A stretch of DNA of 50,883 bases from Granulicella sapmiensis (GTDB lineage Bacteria > Acidobacteriota > Terriglobia > Terriglobales > Acidobacteriaceae). Positions 18,201-28,000 of the stretch are shown here, piece after piece. The first letter of the stretch is position 1; each line of letters opens with the position of its first letter. Below the pieces are notes generated by a model. The model was not told the origin of the DNA. It searched no databases and worked only from the letters and a program-made list of their open reading frames with translations. The stretch lies in NCBI GenBank assembly GCA_026225395.1, contig JAMFSR010000036.1, positions 1 through 50,883 on the forward strand. The letters run 5' to 3'. The translations under genes were made by a program, and so were the position numbers.

Positions 18201-18310
18201 ACGTCTTTGACTACGCCGCTTAAACCGGTCTGCTGTGCGAATGCCGGGATGCTGTGGGAGATAAAGCCTGCGATCAGGAGAAGAAGGGCAAGTTTAGAAA
18301 ACATCTTCAT
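15206..18310 (-). CDS. Oar-like TonB-dependent receptor of the amine-catabolic cluster
   Basis: A 1034-residue outer-membrane receptor. The signal peptide is residues 1 to about 26 (LLLLIAGFISHSIPAFAQ). A carboxypeptidase-like regulatory domain follows (GLSGVVKDVQGGAIPGAKVE, SQGSYVIPNVGAADYTI), then a plug (VQDVPVNGRNYVELSALVPG, FQITLDGLQYSQDSVG, ISQFQIITNRFDATSGRSAG) and a long barrel ending in phenylalanine (RSLQFIGRISF). It is the first gene of a minus-strand group with the amidohydrolase, amine oxidase and RidA genes, and is transcribed divergently from the LysR regulator. It is probably the uptake gate for the substrate of this cluster. Start at ATG 18310 with GAGG nine bases upstream; a second in-frame ATG two codons later is also possible. 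Confidence 0.86.
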   Translation of the reverse strand: MKMFSKLALLLLIAGFISHSIPAFAQQTGLSGVVKDVQGGAIPGAKVEVKEAGGASFHATTNSQGSYVIPNVGAADYTITAVASGFATVEKKVLLLVGQLATVDFSLPVASATTSVVVEASNDLAIDTTSSAVAGNVTPSEVQDVPVNGRNYVELSALVPGIKSNSFGNTPAASGQSTNGGDAETGKFQITLDGLQYSQDSVGSSFGQPKISQDAISQFQIITNRFDATSGRSAGIYVNVQSKTGTNQIHGGAFGYFRNSYFNASDPIAKKVLDFADQQYGGTIGGAIKADRLWYFGSYEGEHQPNTATINPYVTAGVGSLYSHPTVLKNNEYLGRLDFQPSEKNHFMLRGDAFTSNTSFVAGTDPSQSYSSSVSSSGYVFDWNRNLNDHLINDLHAGFHYFQFQNLPFFNNNSIVLTLPNATVGEPYNEPEIFDQYTQQYRDDLFWLKGKHSVRVGGEYLYTLHGGAFPQYLRGGLTTCTPTPGVTATSALYNTFFPNGTLDPSSWNYAAINAYCGGGEIYTQAYGNYNISVGRNIIGVWGQDDWKILSRLTLNLGLRYDNDLGAYNTSYVPTTGLLTPNTNPNANFAPRVGFSYDPGGNGKTSIRGGAGLYFADQVANAVIDEELYSSTARALQATLSGTNLALPSPFAGQNPAANPTNYVSSPQPILRGAKTPYALQGSFGIARELPFHTTMTADLVHQRVYDDFIALSGNLLQNPLNPEQNLNPTAAMSAATYSTRTCGNGGITLDTLSGNLSGDAPSNGTGVGQPAKQVCNQLFGGSVRNFSTQPGAGVIADALQVGLKHAPIHGFTGALAYTWGRTKNSTGGAFAYPNKPFKPGIQQEWADGTDDQRHTLTVNGEYKWKYGLSLSGLYHFGSGLAFATTSGTTVNGYSGSTRTFAAGVTPIAFPASGICPTGSTCVYAPLSKIHFDAGYGYNVIERDAFRGTDYNRVDSRLQESFKVYKRVHATVAVEAFNLFNHSNYGNFATVATSGPIVVATGLPNANAYGRATASSGAPFEYQARSLQFIGRISF

Positions 18311-18631
18311 TCGTGAAAACCTCAGTTGGAACTGGTTACAAATCGGCGTTATTCGGGGAGATCGATTGGCAGCGTCGAGGAGCTCGGCAGACGCAATTCT
18401 GCGGTCGCGCGACAGAGGTTAGTCTGCGCGCCGAAGTAAGGGTTTCATTGCAGATCAGGTGAACGAAAAGGTCTTGCGGTTCAACGAGTGCGGGGAAAAT
18501 ATTCCCGCAAGGGATACGGCAGATGAAACAACCAGAGCGTTGGGAAGGACCCAGCGGAGCTTTTGTGTAATGGAGACAAGACTAACTGCATGGGGAGCGG
18601 CTGTCTAATCAAAAAAATTTAGAGCGTGATA

Positions 18632-18660
18632 GAAATGTGATATTTTCGTGAAAAGCTTTC
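18632..18660. promoter_or_regulatory. Overlapping AT-rich dyads in the receptor/lysR divergent region
   Basis: The 474-base gap between the divergent receptor and lysR genes is mostly featureless, but 18632-18660 contains overlapping inverted repeats: GAAATGTGATATTTTC and TTTTCGTGAAAA, followed by GAAAAGCTTTC. The position, about 130 bases before lysR, fits a LysR-type operator shared by both genes. This is inference. Confidence 0.35.
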
Positions 18661-18784
18661 ATCCTTTAGAGCAGGGTCCGTCGATCCTCCTGGCTCTCTT
18701 GATCATCACCAACTTGTAGTTGTCTCTTCCGCTTGCACCCATCGCAGCGGCGCACGGTTTCATCAAACGACCGAGGACACTTCT

Positions 18785-19759
18785 TTGGATTTCAGGATCA
18801 GGCAGTTGCAGTGCTTTCTGACGTTGTCGGACCTTCTCAATTACAACAAGACGGCGCGCGTGCTTTATATGAGCCAGCCCACCATTACCTTCCAGATCAA
18901 GTCGCTGGAAGAGGCATTCGGCGTGAAGCTGTTTCTCCGCGACCGCCAGCAGGTGCGGCTTACCGATGCCGGTGTTGCGTTTCGTGAGTATGCCCAAACG
19001 ATCATGGACACGGTACACTCCGCGCACGATTGCCTGAGCGGACTGCACACACGGCTGCGGTTGCGTGTGAGCTGCGGTCCCGTGGGACAGTTTGTGCTGC
19101 TGCCGGCGGTGTTGCGAACGCTGGCTGCACGACATCCGGAGTTTGAACTGGAAGTGATCGAGCTGACGACCGAGCAGATGATTACGCGGTTACCGGAAGG
19201 CAAGGTGGATGCGCTGCTGATGGTGGGTGCGCTGCCGGTGACGGGGATGCGATTCGACCCTATTTGCGAAGACGGGTTGGTGGCGATGGTTTCAACACAC
19301 AGTCCCTTAGCGAAGCAGCAGAGCATCTCGGTGGAGAGCTTGCGCGAAACGCCGATCATTGCTTCACGGATGAAGGATTGCCGCTTTCACCAGCCGTTTC
19401 TGCATGCGCTGCTGGCGCCGTTCGGCATTACGCCGCGCATTGTGGAGTCGCCGCAGTCATGCACTGTGCAGTTTGCTTATGCTGCCGCGGGCGAGGGCCT
19501 GGCGATTGCAACGGAGTCCATGTCAGCGTGCGTCTTTCCCGATGTCGTGGCAAAGCCGTTCCGGGAGAACTTGCCGAACATGCAGCTTGGCCTGGTTGCG
19601 ATGAGCGAAAACGAATCCAGAGCTATGGTGATCTTTCGCAAGGTTGTTATGGAGTGTACGGCGGCGGCCTTTGGGAAGCGGGGCGCGGCCGCGACGTCGC
19701 GTCCAAAGAGGGTTCACCGTCCTGTTGTGGTGTTCCCGGCACAAAGCCAGGCGAGCTAG
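18785..19759 (+). CDS. LysR-family transcriptional regulator
   Basis: A 324-residue LysR regulator. Residues 1-60 form the winged helix-turn-helix (FRIRQLQCFLTLSDLLNYNK, TARVLYMSQPTITFQIKSLE, FLRDRQQVRLTDAG), followed by a linker helix and the periplasmic-binding-protein-like effector domain (residues about 90-295). The start is a TTG with GAGGAC about eight bases upstream; no in-frame ATG precedes the conserved first helix. About 25 extra residues, basic then hydrophobic, extend past the usual end. The family binds palindromic T-N11-A sites in divergent promoters and activates the neighbouring operon when an inducer binds. Here the natural target is the receptor/amidohydrolase/oxidase/RidA group transcribed away from it; the inducer is unknown. 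Confidence 0.87.
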   Translation: MDFRIRQLQCFLTLSDLLNYNKTARVLYMSQPTITFQIKSLEEAFGVKLFLRDRQQVRLTDAGVAFREYAQTIMDTVHSAHDCLSGLHTRLRLRVSCGPVGQFVLLPAVLRTLAARHPEFELEVIELTTEQMITRLPEGKVDALLMVGALPVTGMRFDPICEDGLVAMVSTHSPLAKQQSISVESLRETPIIASRMKDCRFHQPFLHALLAPFGITPRIVESPQSCTVQFAYAAAGEGLAIATESMSACVFPDVVAKPFRENLPNMQLGLVAMSENESRAMVIFRKVVMECTAAAFGKRGAAATSRPKRVHRPVVVFPAQSQAS

Positions 19760-19811
19760 CGGAACGAGATCCTGCATGGCGGGACACTGAGACAAGCAAA
19801 CCAATGATCCG

Positions 19812-20131
19812 TTACTGCACCGTAACGTTCAGGCTTGTGGTTTGAGTCACGCCTGAGGAGCCGGTGCTCACCACCTGGACCGTGTAGTTGCCAGCAGGGG
19901 ACGACGGCGCGACGGGAGGGCTCGACGGCCAGTGGAGCCACCACAGCCGGCTAAGGAGCCTGCGACGGTGCATAACAGAAGCAGCATAGCCATCGCGCGC
20001 AAAGCAGTCGCGAGCCTGCGACGACGCCTTCCGAGTGCGAGCGCGAGCAAGCTCGGCAATCCGAGTGCTGCTGCCCAAATGGTTATGCGTGAGCTTCCGA
20101 AGGGTGAAGAGGGCAACGAAAGACTTGCCAC
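19812..20131 (-). pseudogene. Decayed C-terminal end of an acidobacterial Ig-like-repeat surface protein
   Basis: Two reading frames on the minus strand together give the typical C-terminus of a large acidobacterial cell-surface protein. One frame encodes a membrane-type end (LGLPSLLALALGRRRRRL, then MAMLLLLCTVAGSLAGCGGS); the next frame continues with PAGNYTVQVVSTGSSGVTQ and SLNVTVQ before the stop at 19812. A frameshift must lie near 19930-19945. Nothing recognisable of the usual long N-terminal repeat region remains upstream; instead an integrase relic abuts it. I treat this as a truncated, frameshifted remnant. The assignment rests on recalled family appearance and is moderately sure. Confidence 0.55.
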
Positions 20132-20159
20132 AACTCCGGTGCTGATCGTGACGGTTGAG

Positions 20160-20315
20160 GTTGGGGTTGATATCAGAACCCTTCAGCAGCTGCTCGGCCA
20201 CAAGACGCTGACGATGGTGATTCGGTACACTCACTTAACTCAGTCTCACGAGTTGGCAGCTGTAGAAAAACTCTGTCTGCCTGTGGGAGTGACTAGCATC
20301 GCAATTAGCACCTAA
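20160..20315 (+). pseudogene. C-terminal fragment of a tyrosine recombinase (phage/XerD-type integrase)
   Basis: About 50 codons read GVDIRTLQQLLGHKTLTMVI followed by RYTHLTQSHELAAVEKL, the very conserved end of tyrosine recombinases: the LLGH histidine and the nucleophile tyrosine in the RYTH block are both present. The catalytic Arg and the entire N-terminal part are missing; sequence before 20160 in this frame does not look like an integrase. It ends 71 bases before a tRNA gene, the usual neighbourhood of an integrated element, so it is probably the scar of a lost island. Confidence 0.75.
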
Positions 20316-20386
20316 GATTTTTGCGATCCACTTGAAGCACCTGATTTCTCTTCAAGCGCCTGAAAGTAAAGACCTTATAACAGGTG

Positions 20387-20462
<76 letters not shown>

Positions 20463-20495
20463 CTTCCCCATTGGACTCTGCGCCATTTCTTGCGG

Positions 20496-21038
20496 TTAGT
20501 TGTAGCCGAGTTCGTGCGGAGCAGGCCAGGTCATCGTGCCGTCTGATTTGGTCACATACATAAAAATCTTGTGGCCGGGACGCTTGTTCGGCTCTTCGCC
20601 GGGAGGCGTCTCAATTCCCTTTTCAAGATTGAGCCGGACGGCGACGATGATGCCGGTACCGAAGGCGCCGCTGCCGTCAGTTTTAGAGATATCGACGTGA
20701 TGGGACGTGATGGGAGCGTGGACGGGGCTTTCGGTGGTCCAGTCTTCGGTGAAGCGCTTTAGGGGATAGCCGGAGTATTGCTGGGGATGCTGCGCCCAGT
20801 TGGGGTCGTTGTAGTAGATGCCGTAGGCCTTGGCGTAGTCCCTGGCTTCGAGCGCGTCAAAAAAAGTGTTGACCCGATGCTCAGTGGGAAGGTTGGTGAA
20901 GAACCAGCCGTGGCCCAAAAGGAAGCCCGCCAGGCAGAGAATGATGGCGAGAAAGATAGCGACAGCCGTGCCGATAAGAAGATTGCGGTGGAGTTTTTCG
21001 CGGCGTTCATCGTAAGCGGGAGCGTTCAGCAGGGTCAT
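20496..21038 (-). CDS. Hypothetical single-pass membrane protein
   Basis: A 180-residue protein I do not recognise by function. A short cytoplasmic N-terminus (APAYDERREKLHRN) precedes one membrane helix (residues about 21-45, LLIGTAVAIFLAIILCLAGF), then a soluble domain of about 130 residues. The soluble part reads VNTFFDALEARDYAKAYGIY, followed by a Trp/Tyr-rich stretch and two beta-rich segments, an arrangement like the NTF2-like or DUF4878-type domains found behind a membrane anchor; that resemblance is weak. It is probably anchored in the inner membrane with the domain outside. It is downstream of, and on the same strand as, yraN with a gap of 125 bases that shows no clear terminator. 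Confidence 0.7.
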   Translation of the reverse strand: MTLLNAPAYDERREKLHRNLLIGTAVAIFLAIILCLAGFLLGHGWFFTNLPTEHRVNTFFDALEARDYAKAYGIYYNDPNWAQHPQQYSGYPLKRFTEDWTTESPVHAPITSHHVDISKTDGSGAFGTGIIVAVRLNLEKGIETPPGEEPNKRPGHKIFMYVTKSDGTMTWPAPHELGYN

Positions 21039-21163
21039 GTCGGCTATCCTTCAGGTGATTCAAGTCCAGGTCTGCGCGCGGTTTCGAAAGCGCCGCGTTC
21101 GTCACGTTTTCCATTAGACACCGGAACCGGGGCTTTCAGATGTCGATGCCAGCCAGGAGCCAG

Positions 21164-21634
21164 CTAGAAACGTGAGGCACGGAAGGAAAAGGCAGCCGGG
21201 AAGTGTTCGAATTCGGTGCCCATGGGCAGGATATACACCGAAAGAACGTCGAAACGGAGGGGTACACGGTCACGGTGGCGCTCCGGGAGCTGGCGAAGGT
21301 AGGCGGCGGCCATGCGGCGGAGGATTTTCTGCTTGTAGGGGTCGACCTGGGTTTCGGCAGGGGCCATGTCTCGGGCAGTACGGGTTTTGATTTCGAAGAA
21401 AACGAGGGTGTCGCCATCCCAGGCGGCGAGATCGAGATCGCCGGGCGTGCGCTCCGACCGCCAGCGCCGGGCGACGATGGTGTAACCCAGCCCGCGAAGA
21501 TGGAAGTACGCGGCGTCCTCGCCCTGTTCGCCGGTGAGCAGGTGCTGTGGGAGCGGAGACTTTCGGTGCGCAAGGCGCTGCAGCGCGGTGTAGGCGCGGC
21601 GTTCGAGACCCAGAGAAAGCTCTGCGAAGGTCAT
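21164..21634 (-). CDS. yraN: YraN family (UPF0102) endonuclease-like protein
   Basis: A 156-residue protein of the YraN family, a predicted Holliday-junction-resolvase-like PD-(D/E)xK nuclease fold. The family block is clear: GEQGEDAAYFHLRGLGYTIV, then RTPGDLDLAAWDGDTLVFFE and the EIKTR motif, giving an Asp and a Glu-x-Lys active site. The true start is the ATG at 21634 (or the GTG codon directly before it); the longer upstream frame runs into the pyrG gene and promoter and is not credible. The N-terminal 40 residues before GEQGE are slightly longer than usual. It lies divergent from pyrG; the 115-base gap must carry both promoters. Confidence 0.85.
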   Translation of the reverse strand: MTFAELSLGLERRAYTALQRLAHRKSPLPQHLLTGEQGEDAAYFHLRGLGYTIVARRWRSERTPGDLDLAAWDGDTLVFFEIKTRTARDMAPAETQVDPYKQKILRRMAAAYLRQLPERHRDRVPLRFDVLSVYILPMGTEFEHFPAAFSFRASRF

Positions 21635-21728
21635 CACGGAAGGATATCGCGACACGGTATCGGTGGAAAACCGGTCGCCGGATAGCTGCGATATACTTGG
21701 ACGTGCACACCAAGCACAACCAAAATGA

Positions 21729-23396
<1,668 letters not shown>

Positions 23397-23431
23397 GCAG
23401 GATTGTGGGCGGCTAGTACCGGTCTGTCGCA

Positions 23432-23457
23432 GGAATAATTTTAGTGGAACCGCGTCT
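23432..23457 (+). promoter_or_regulatory. Candidate ECF-sigma promoter upstream of the DUF5666 gene
   Basis: GGAAT (23432-23436) and CGTCT (23453-23457) are separated by 16 bases, the spacing and form of many ECF sigma-factor promoters (GGAAC-N16-CGTC). Transcription would start about 55 bases before the DUF5666 start. No housekeeping promoter is visible in this gap. The match is short. Confidence 0.35.
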
Positions 23458-23518
23458 TCCGCAAAATGGTTGCGTCTGTATCGGTACGGCTTTGAAACAA
23501 ATTGACGCGGAGTTCGTG

Positions 23519-24280
23519 ATGCGACGCAAATTAGCAACACTGGCTGTCCTAACAATGTTGGCGGGGGGATTTCTGCTGCCCGTGCGTGTTCTGACGGCGC
23601 AGGAACCCGCCGAGCAAGGTGGAGGCGGACGGGGCCAGTTTGCAGGGATGCAGCGTGTTGGCGGCGAGGTAACTGCCATCGCCGGAGCGACCCTGACGAT
23701 CAAAGCCGAAGATGGGTCCACCGCACAGATAGTAACCACTGACAATACCCGCATCATGAAGGGCCGCGGTGTGACCGTGAAGATCGCGGATTTGAAGGTT
23801 GGCGACGGCGTCATGGCGATGGGCAATCTCGACGCGCCGAACAAAACCCTGCATGCCGCAATGGTGATGGCCACCGACGCCGCTGAAGTGAAGAAATTGC
23901 GGGAAAATCTAGGCAAGACCTACATCGCGGGAAAAGTAACGGCGATCGATCTGGACAACGCCAAGATGACCGTGATGCGAGCAGACGGTGTTTCGCAGAC
24001 GATCGGGTTCGATGAGACAACGTCTTTCAAGCGGGGCCGTGCGGGACGTGGTGGTGGCTTTGGCGGCGGTGGTGCTGAAGCGCCGGCTGGGGAAAGCATC
24101 ACGCTGGCCGATGTGAAGGTAGGCGATCAGATAGCCGGACAAGGCTCGTTGAAGAGCGGTGTCTTCGTTCCGGCCCAGTTGACGGTTGCAACCCCTGGCC
24201 AGGGACGCCGGCGCGGCGGCGAAGGTGGACCGAGTGCTGCTCCCGGTGCGCCCCCAGCGCCCGGTGCAGCAACGAACTAA
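23519..24280 (+). CDS. Secreted DUF5666-like protein
   Basis: A 253-residue exported protein. I choose the ATG at 23519, which has GGAG six bases upstream and begins directly with a signal peptide (MRRKLATLAVLTMLAGGFLL, ending VLTAQ). Two similar beta-rich units follow, each of the form GxVTAIxGxxLTIKxxDG...T...VKVGDxVxxxG (residues about 45-115 and 125-215), characteristic of DUF5666. A Gly/Arg-rich spacer (RGRAGRGGGFGGGG) splits the second unit and the C-terminus is Gly/Pro/Ala-rich. The function of the family is unknown; the repeats look like small OB- or SH3-like barrels. It is the first gene of a group with a Gly-rich receptor and two VWFA-related proteins, 73 bases apart from the next start. 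Confidence 0.8.
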   Translation: MRRKLATLAVLTMLAGGFLLPVRVLTAQEPAEQGGGGRGQFAGMQRVGGEVTAIAGATLTIKAEDGSTAQIVTTDNTRIMKGRGVTVKIADLKVGDGVMAMGNLDAPNKTLHAAMVMATDAAEVKKLRENLGKTYIAGKVTAIDLDNAKMTVMRADGVSQTIGFDETTSFKRGRAGRGGGFGGGGAEAPAGESITLADVKVGDQIAGQGSLKSGVFVPAQLTVATPGQGRRRGGEGGPSAAPGAPPAPGAATN

Positions 24281-24353
24281 AGTTGGTTGAACCATTTAGA
24301 AGCTTGACCGGACAGACAACAGACCGCTGAAAGCGGTAATAGAAGGAGTGTAT

Positions 24354-27300
24354 GTGGAGGGTTGGTTGAGCAGACGAAGAAGAGCAGCCGTGATGATAGT
24401 TTTGTTGTCTTCGGGTGCGTGGCTGCTGGCCGCTCCCGCATGGGCGCAGGATGCAACGGCTCCCGCGAACACGACAACAACAGCGGCAACACCCGCAGTG
24501 CCCGCGCCCATTCAAGGAGGAACGATTCATGGAACGGTGGTTGCCGGCAAGTTGGGCAAAGAGGGCAACGTTCCTCTGCCCGGCGTGACCGTTACCGCAA
24601 CCAATACGATCACGGGCAAGAAGTACACGACCGCAACAGACGTCGACGGACAGTTTGCGATGAAGATTCCGCGCAATGGGCGCTATGTCGTTCGGGTCGA
24701 ATTGATGGGGTTTGCTGCAACCACGCAGGAAGTCGTGTTGACCGGCGTAGAGGTCCAAGCGGCTGAACAGGGGATCACGATCGCGGAGAAGCCGACTAGC
24801 TTTGGGATGGAGCTCGCCAGCCGCGCAGCAGCCGACGAAGCACGCCAGACGGCAACAACCAGCGCGACCCTGACTCGCGGAACGCAAAATCTTAGCCTGA
24901 GCGCCGGCTCGGAAGACACAACCGACGTTACCGCGTCGACCGGAAACACAGGCACATCGATGCCCACGCTCTCGGGTCTTGGCGATAGCGCCGGTGCTAG
25001 CAACGACTCCGTGGCCGTGAGCGGCCAAAGCGGACAGATGAATGGGCTTGCAAGCTTCAGCGAGGACGACATTCGCCAGCGGGTCGCAGACCGTGTAGCA
25101 GACGCACGCTCGAATGGACAGCTAGGCGCGGGAAACGACCCGACCGACGCCATCGTGAGCATGCTCGGCGGCATGATGGGCGGAGGCGGCCCAGGCGGCG
25201 GTGGACCCGGCGGCGGGGGTGGAGGAGGAGGACGCGGTGGCCGTGGAGGAGGTGGTGGTGGCGGAGGAGGACGTGGCGGCGGCAGTGGAGCGTTCCGGAA
25301 CTTCAATCCCGCGCAGCCGCACGGAAACATCTTCTACCAGGGCGGGAACTCGGCATTGAACTCAGCGCCGTGGCAGCCGACGTTGCTACCGCAGACAAAT
25401 CCTTCCGCATACTCAAATCGCTTTGGCGCCAGCATCGCGGGCACGCCTTATATCCCTGGGCTGACCAAGCCGAACACCAAGCAATTTGTGTTCATTAACT
25501 TTACCGGACAGAAGAATCTGAATGCCTATGCTCCGCTGCCGGTTCGCGTGCCAACACTGCTTGAACGGACGGGAGACTTCTCTCAATCGGAACAGGTCTT
25601 AAATGGAAACGCGGCTCCGGTAACGATCTATAATCCGTCAACGGGTTTAGCGTACTCAGGCGACAAGCTCCCCTCCATCTCCCCGCAGGCGCAGGCGCTG
25701 CTGAACTACTATCCCGCGCCCAACATTGTCACCTCCGATCCAACAGCATACAACTATCAAACAATTTCAAACGCCGGAACCAACAACGTCGCGATCAACA
25801 CCCGCTATGTGCGCACGCTGGGAGGAGCAACGAATACACCGTTCGGCTCTTTCGGCGGAGGCAGAGGAGGTGGTGGAGGCGGAGGCCGACGCAATGGCAA
25901 CGCCAACGCCCCACCTGTGCTAAGGCAGAACATCAACCTTGGCTACAACTATTCGCACTCCGCAAGCGATCTCAGGAACATCTTTCTGCCTTTAGGCGGT
26001 GCAACCGAGAGCGATGGCAACGGATTGAATGTCGGTTACACAGTGAGCTACGGCAGGCTTTCAAATAATGCGTCGGTGAACTGGAACCGTCTCAACTCGG
26101 AGACGCGCAACTACTTTACGAACAAACCGAACAACCCTTCGGCCACAGCAGGGCTGACCATCCCGAACCAGAGCGGCGGCTTTGCCGATCCAGAGTTCTA
26201 TAATGGCCTCCCGTCCCTCAGCATCAGCAACTTCCAGGGACTGTCGAATACCACACCAAACCAGACCATCAACCAGACCATCAGTTACTCAGACTATGTG
26301 GCATGGCGGTATAAGAAACACAACATGCGGTACGGATTCGATGTCAGGCGCGTGCATCTGGACCTGATCGGAGGCAATAATCCGCTGGGAGGCTTTACCT
26401 TCACCGGGTACGCCACGGAGAGCCCCTCCGATAAGTCGTCGACGACTACAACGGGCAGCGGCGATGCGTTCGCTGACTTTCTGCTGGGGCTGCCCTCGAG
26501 CACCGCAATCCAGGCCGGACTTTTCAAAAGCTACCTGCGCGAAAACGTCTATGACTGGTACGTTACGGATGACTGGCGGTTGGCCTCCAACATCACCATC
26601 AGCTACGGTCTGCGCTACGAGTACTTCGGTCCATACAGCGAGAAGGACAACCACCTGGTGAACCTTTCGCACGACGCAACATTCAGTACAGCTTCGATCC
26701 AGGAAGTGACGCCGGGGACCAATGGTTATAACAGCAGCCTGGTGAATCCCGATCACACGATGTACGCTCCACGGTTCGGCATTGCGTGGCGACCGAAATT
26801 CAAGTCTGCGAAGGACACCGTGGTACGCGGCGGCTACGGCATCAACTACAACACTGGGCAGTACGCCGTGTTTGCGAGGTCACTCTCGCATCAGCCACCA
26901 TTTGCCGCCACGCAAACCAATACACTTTCCTCTGGCTGCACCACGGCCAACATGACGCTGGCCAACGGCTTCGGCTGCTCCACCGGCGAGACCATCCAGA
27001 ACAATTACGCAGTCGACAAAAATTACCGATTGGGCATGGTGCAGCTCTACAACCTGAACGTGCAGCGAACCATTCCGCTCGATATAGTGCTTAACGTCGG
27101 CTATAACGGAGCGTTTGGACGCGACCTCGATGTCGTCGGCTCGCCCAATGGAACGCCGGCTGGCGTTACCACTCCGGGGATTGAAGCGTTCGACTATGAG
27201 ACCGATGGTGCGGCATCGCGTTCCAATCAACTGGTTGTAAGCGCGCAGAAGCGTCAGCAGAAAGGCATTGCCCTGGGTGCGACCTACACATACTCGCACA

Positions 27301-27959
27301 CGATCGACAACGCTTCCGGCGTGGGCGGTGCGGTTGGCTCGCCAATTCAGAACCTGTTCAACCTGGCCGCGGAAGAAGGAAATTCCAGCTTCGACCAACG
27401 CCACAACCTGACGGGCAACTGGGTAATCGAGCTGCCCTTCGGACCCAACCGCGCGTTCTTCAACAAGGGCGGAACGATGTCGCATCTGCTGGATGGGTTT
27501 TCCTTTAGCGGAACGTTCACGATCGCGTCGGGCACCTACTACACGCCCTCCTATTCGGGAAGTGAAGCGGAAGCTTCCGGCGGTAATACCTACCAGCAAC
27601 GGCCGGATCGCGCCTTCGGAGTTCCACTCAAGGGCGCGGGAACGATCAAGCAATTTTTCAACCCGGCGGCGTTTGTCGCTCCTGTTAGCCAGGTCAATGG
27701 TGTCTCGGTAACGCATTACGGAACCGCGTCTCCGGGCTCGATTGAAGGCCCCGGAACGGTGTCAACCAATGCGTCCCTTTCACGAACGGTGTCCCTCGGT
27801 GAGACTCGATCCTTCGAGGCCCGCGTGACCGCTACCAACGTATTCAACACGGTGCAGTACAGCGGCATCAACACAACAGAGAACAATGCAAACTTCGGCC
27901 AGGTAACGAGCGCAGCTGCCATGCGCGCGTTGCAGGTACAGGCGAGGTACAGATTCTGA
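24354..27959 (+). CDS. Oar-like TonB-dependent receptor with long glycine-rich insert
   Basis: A receptor of about 1200 residues. The GTG at 24354 is preferred because GAAGGAG ends five bases before it; GTG 24348 overlaps that site. A basic N-terminus and signal peptide end at APAWAQ. A carboxypeptidase-like regulatory domain follows (IHGTVVAGKLGKEGNVPLPG, GQFAMKIPRNGRYVVRVEL). Instead of a normal plug there is a low-complexity Ser/Thr region and then about 40 residues of almost pure Gly with Arg and Pro (about residues 271-312), with a second Gly/Arg run near 500-514. The rest is Oar-like barrel sequence, ending in phenylalanine (QARYRF). Its stop overlaps a possible start of the next gene (TGATG). 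Base composition of the Gly runs is repetitive, so length may vary between strains. Confidence 0.83.
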   Translation: MEGWLSRRRRAAVMIVLLSSGAWLLAAPAWAQDATAPANTTTTAATPAVPAPIQGGTIHGTVVAGKLGKEGNVPLPGVTVTATNTITGKKYTTATDVDGQFAMKIPRNGRYVVRVELMGFAATTQEVVLTGVEVQAAEQGITIAEKPTSFGMELASRAAADEARQTATTSATLTRGTQNLSLSAGSEDTTDVTASTGNTGTSMPTLSGLGDSAGASNDSVAVSGQSGQMNGLASFSEDDIRQRVADRVADARSNGQLGAGNDPTDAIVSMLGGMMGGGGPGGGGPGGGGGGGGRGGRGGGGGGGGGRGGGSGAFRNFNPAQPHGNIFYQGGNSALNSAPWQPTLLPQTNPSAYSNRFGASIAGTPYIPGLTKPNTKQFVFINFTGQKNLNAYAPLPVRVPTLLERTGDFSQSEQVLNGNAAPVTIYNPSTGLAYSGDKLPSISPQAQALLNYYPAPNIVTSDPTAYNYQTISNAGTNNVAINTRYVRTLGGATNTPFGSFGGGRGGGGGGGRRNGNANAPPVLRQNINLGYNYSHSASDLRNIFLPLGGATESDGNGLNVGYTVSYGRLSNNASVNWNRLNSETRNYFTNKPNNPSATAGLTIPNQSGGFADPEFYNGLPSLSISNFQGLSNTTPNQTINQTISYSDYVAWRYKKHNMRYGFDVRRVHLDLIGGNNPLGGFTFTGYATESPSDKSSTTTTGSGDAFADFLLGLPSSTAIQAGLFKSYLRENVYDWYVTDDWRLASNITISYGLRYEYFGPYSEKDNHLVNLSHDATFSTASIQEVTPGTNGYNSSLVNPDHTMYAPRFGIAWRPKFKSAKDTVVRGGYGINYNTGQYAVFARSLSHQPPFAATQTNTLSSGCTTANMTLANGFGCSTGETIQNNYAVDKNYRLGMVQLYNLNVQRTIPLDIVLNVGYNGAFGRDLDVVGSPNGTPAGVTTPGIEAFDYETDGAASRSNQLVVSAQKRQQKGIALGATYTYSHTIDNASGVGGAVGSPIQNLFNLAAEEGNSSFDQRHNLTGNWVIELPFGPNRAFFNKGGTMSHLLDGFSFSGTFTIASGTYYTPSYSGSEAEASGGNTYQQRPDRAFGVPLKGAGTIKQFFNPAAFVAPVSQVNGVSVTHYGTASPGSIEGPGTVSTNASLSRTVSLGETRSFEARVTATNVFNTVQYSGINTTENNANFGQVTSAAAMRALQVQARYRF

Positions 27960-28000
27960 TGCGGCCAATAAGGTATAGCGAACAGCCAGCAGGAGCAGTG

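Noticed and set aside
20331..20356. CTTGAAG/CTTCAAG dyad before the tRNA as an attachment site
   Set aside because: Too short, with no matching copy at the tRNA 3' end that could be the partner site.
23446..23477. GGAACC...CGTCT as a canonical ECF promoter
   Set aside because: The spacer is about 21 bases, too long; the GGAAT-N16-CGTCT pair slightly upstream fits better.
24323..24337. ACCGCTGAAAGCGGT hairpin as a terminator between the DUF5666 and receptor genes
   Set aside because: A 6-bp stem without a T tract, ending 16 bases before the receptor start; too weak to separate the two genes.
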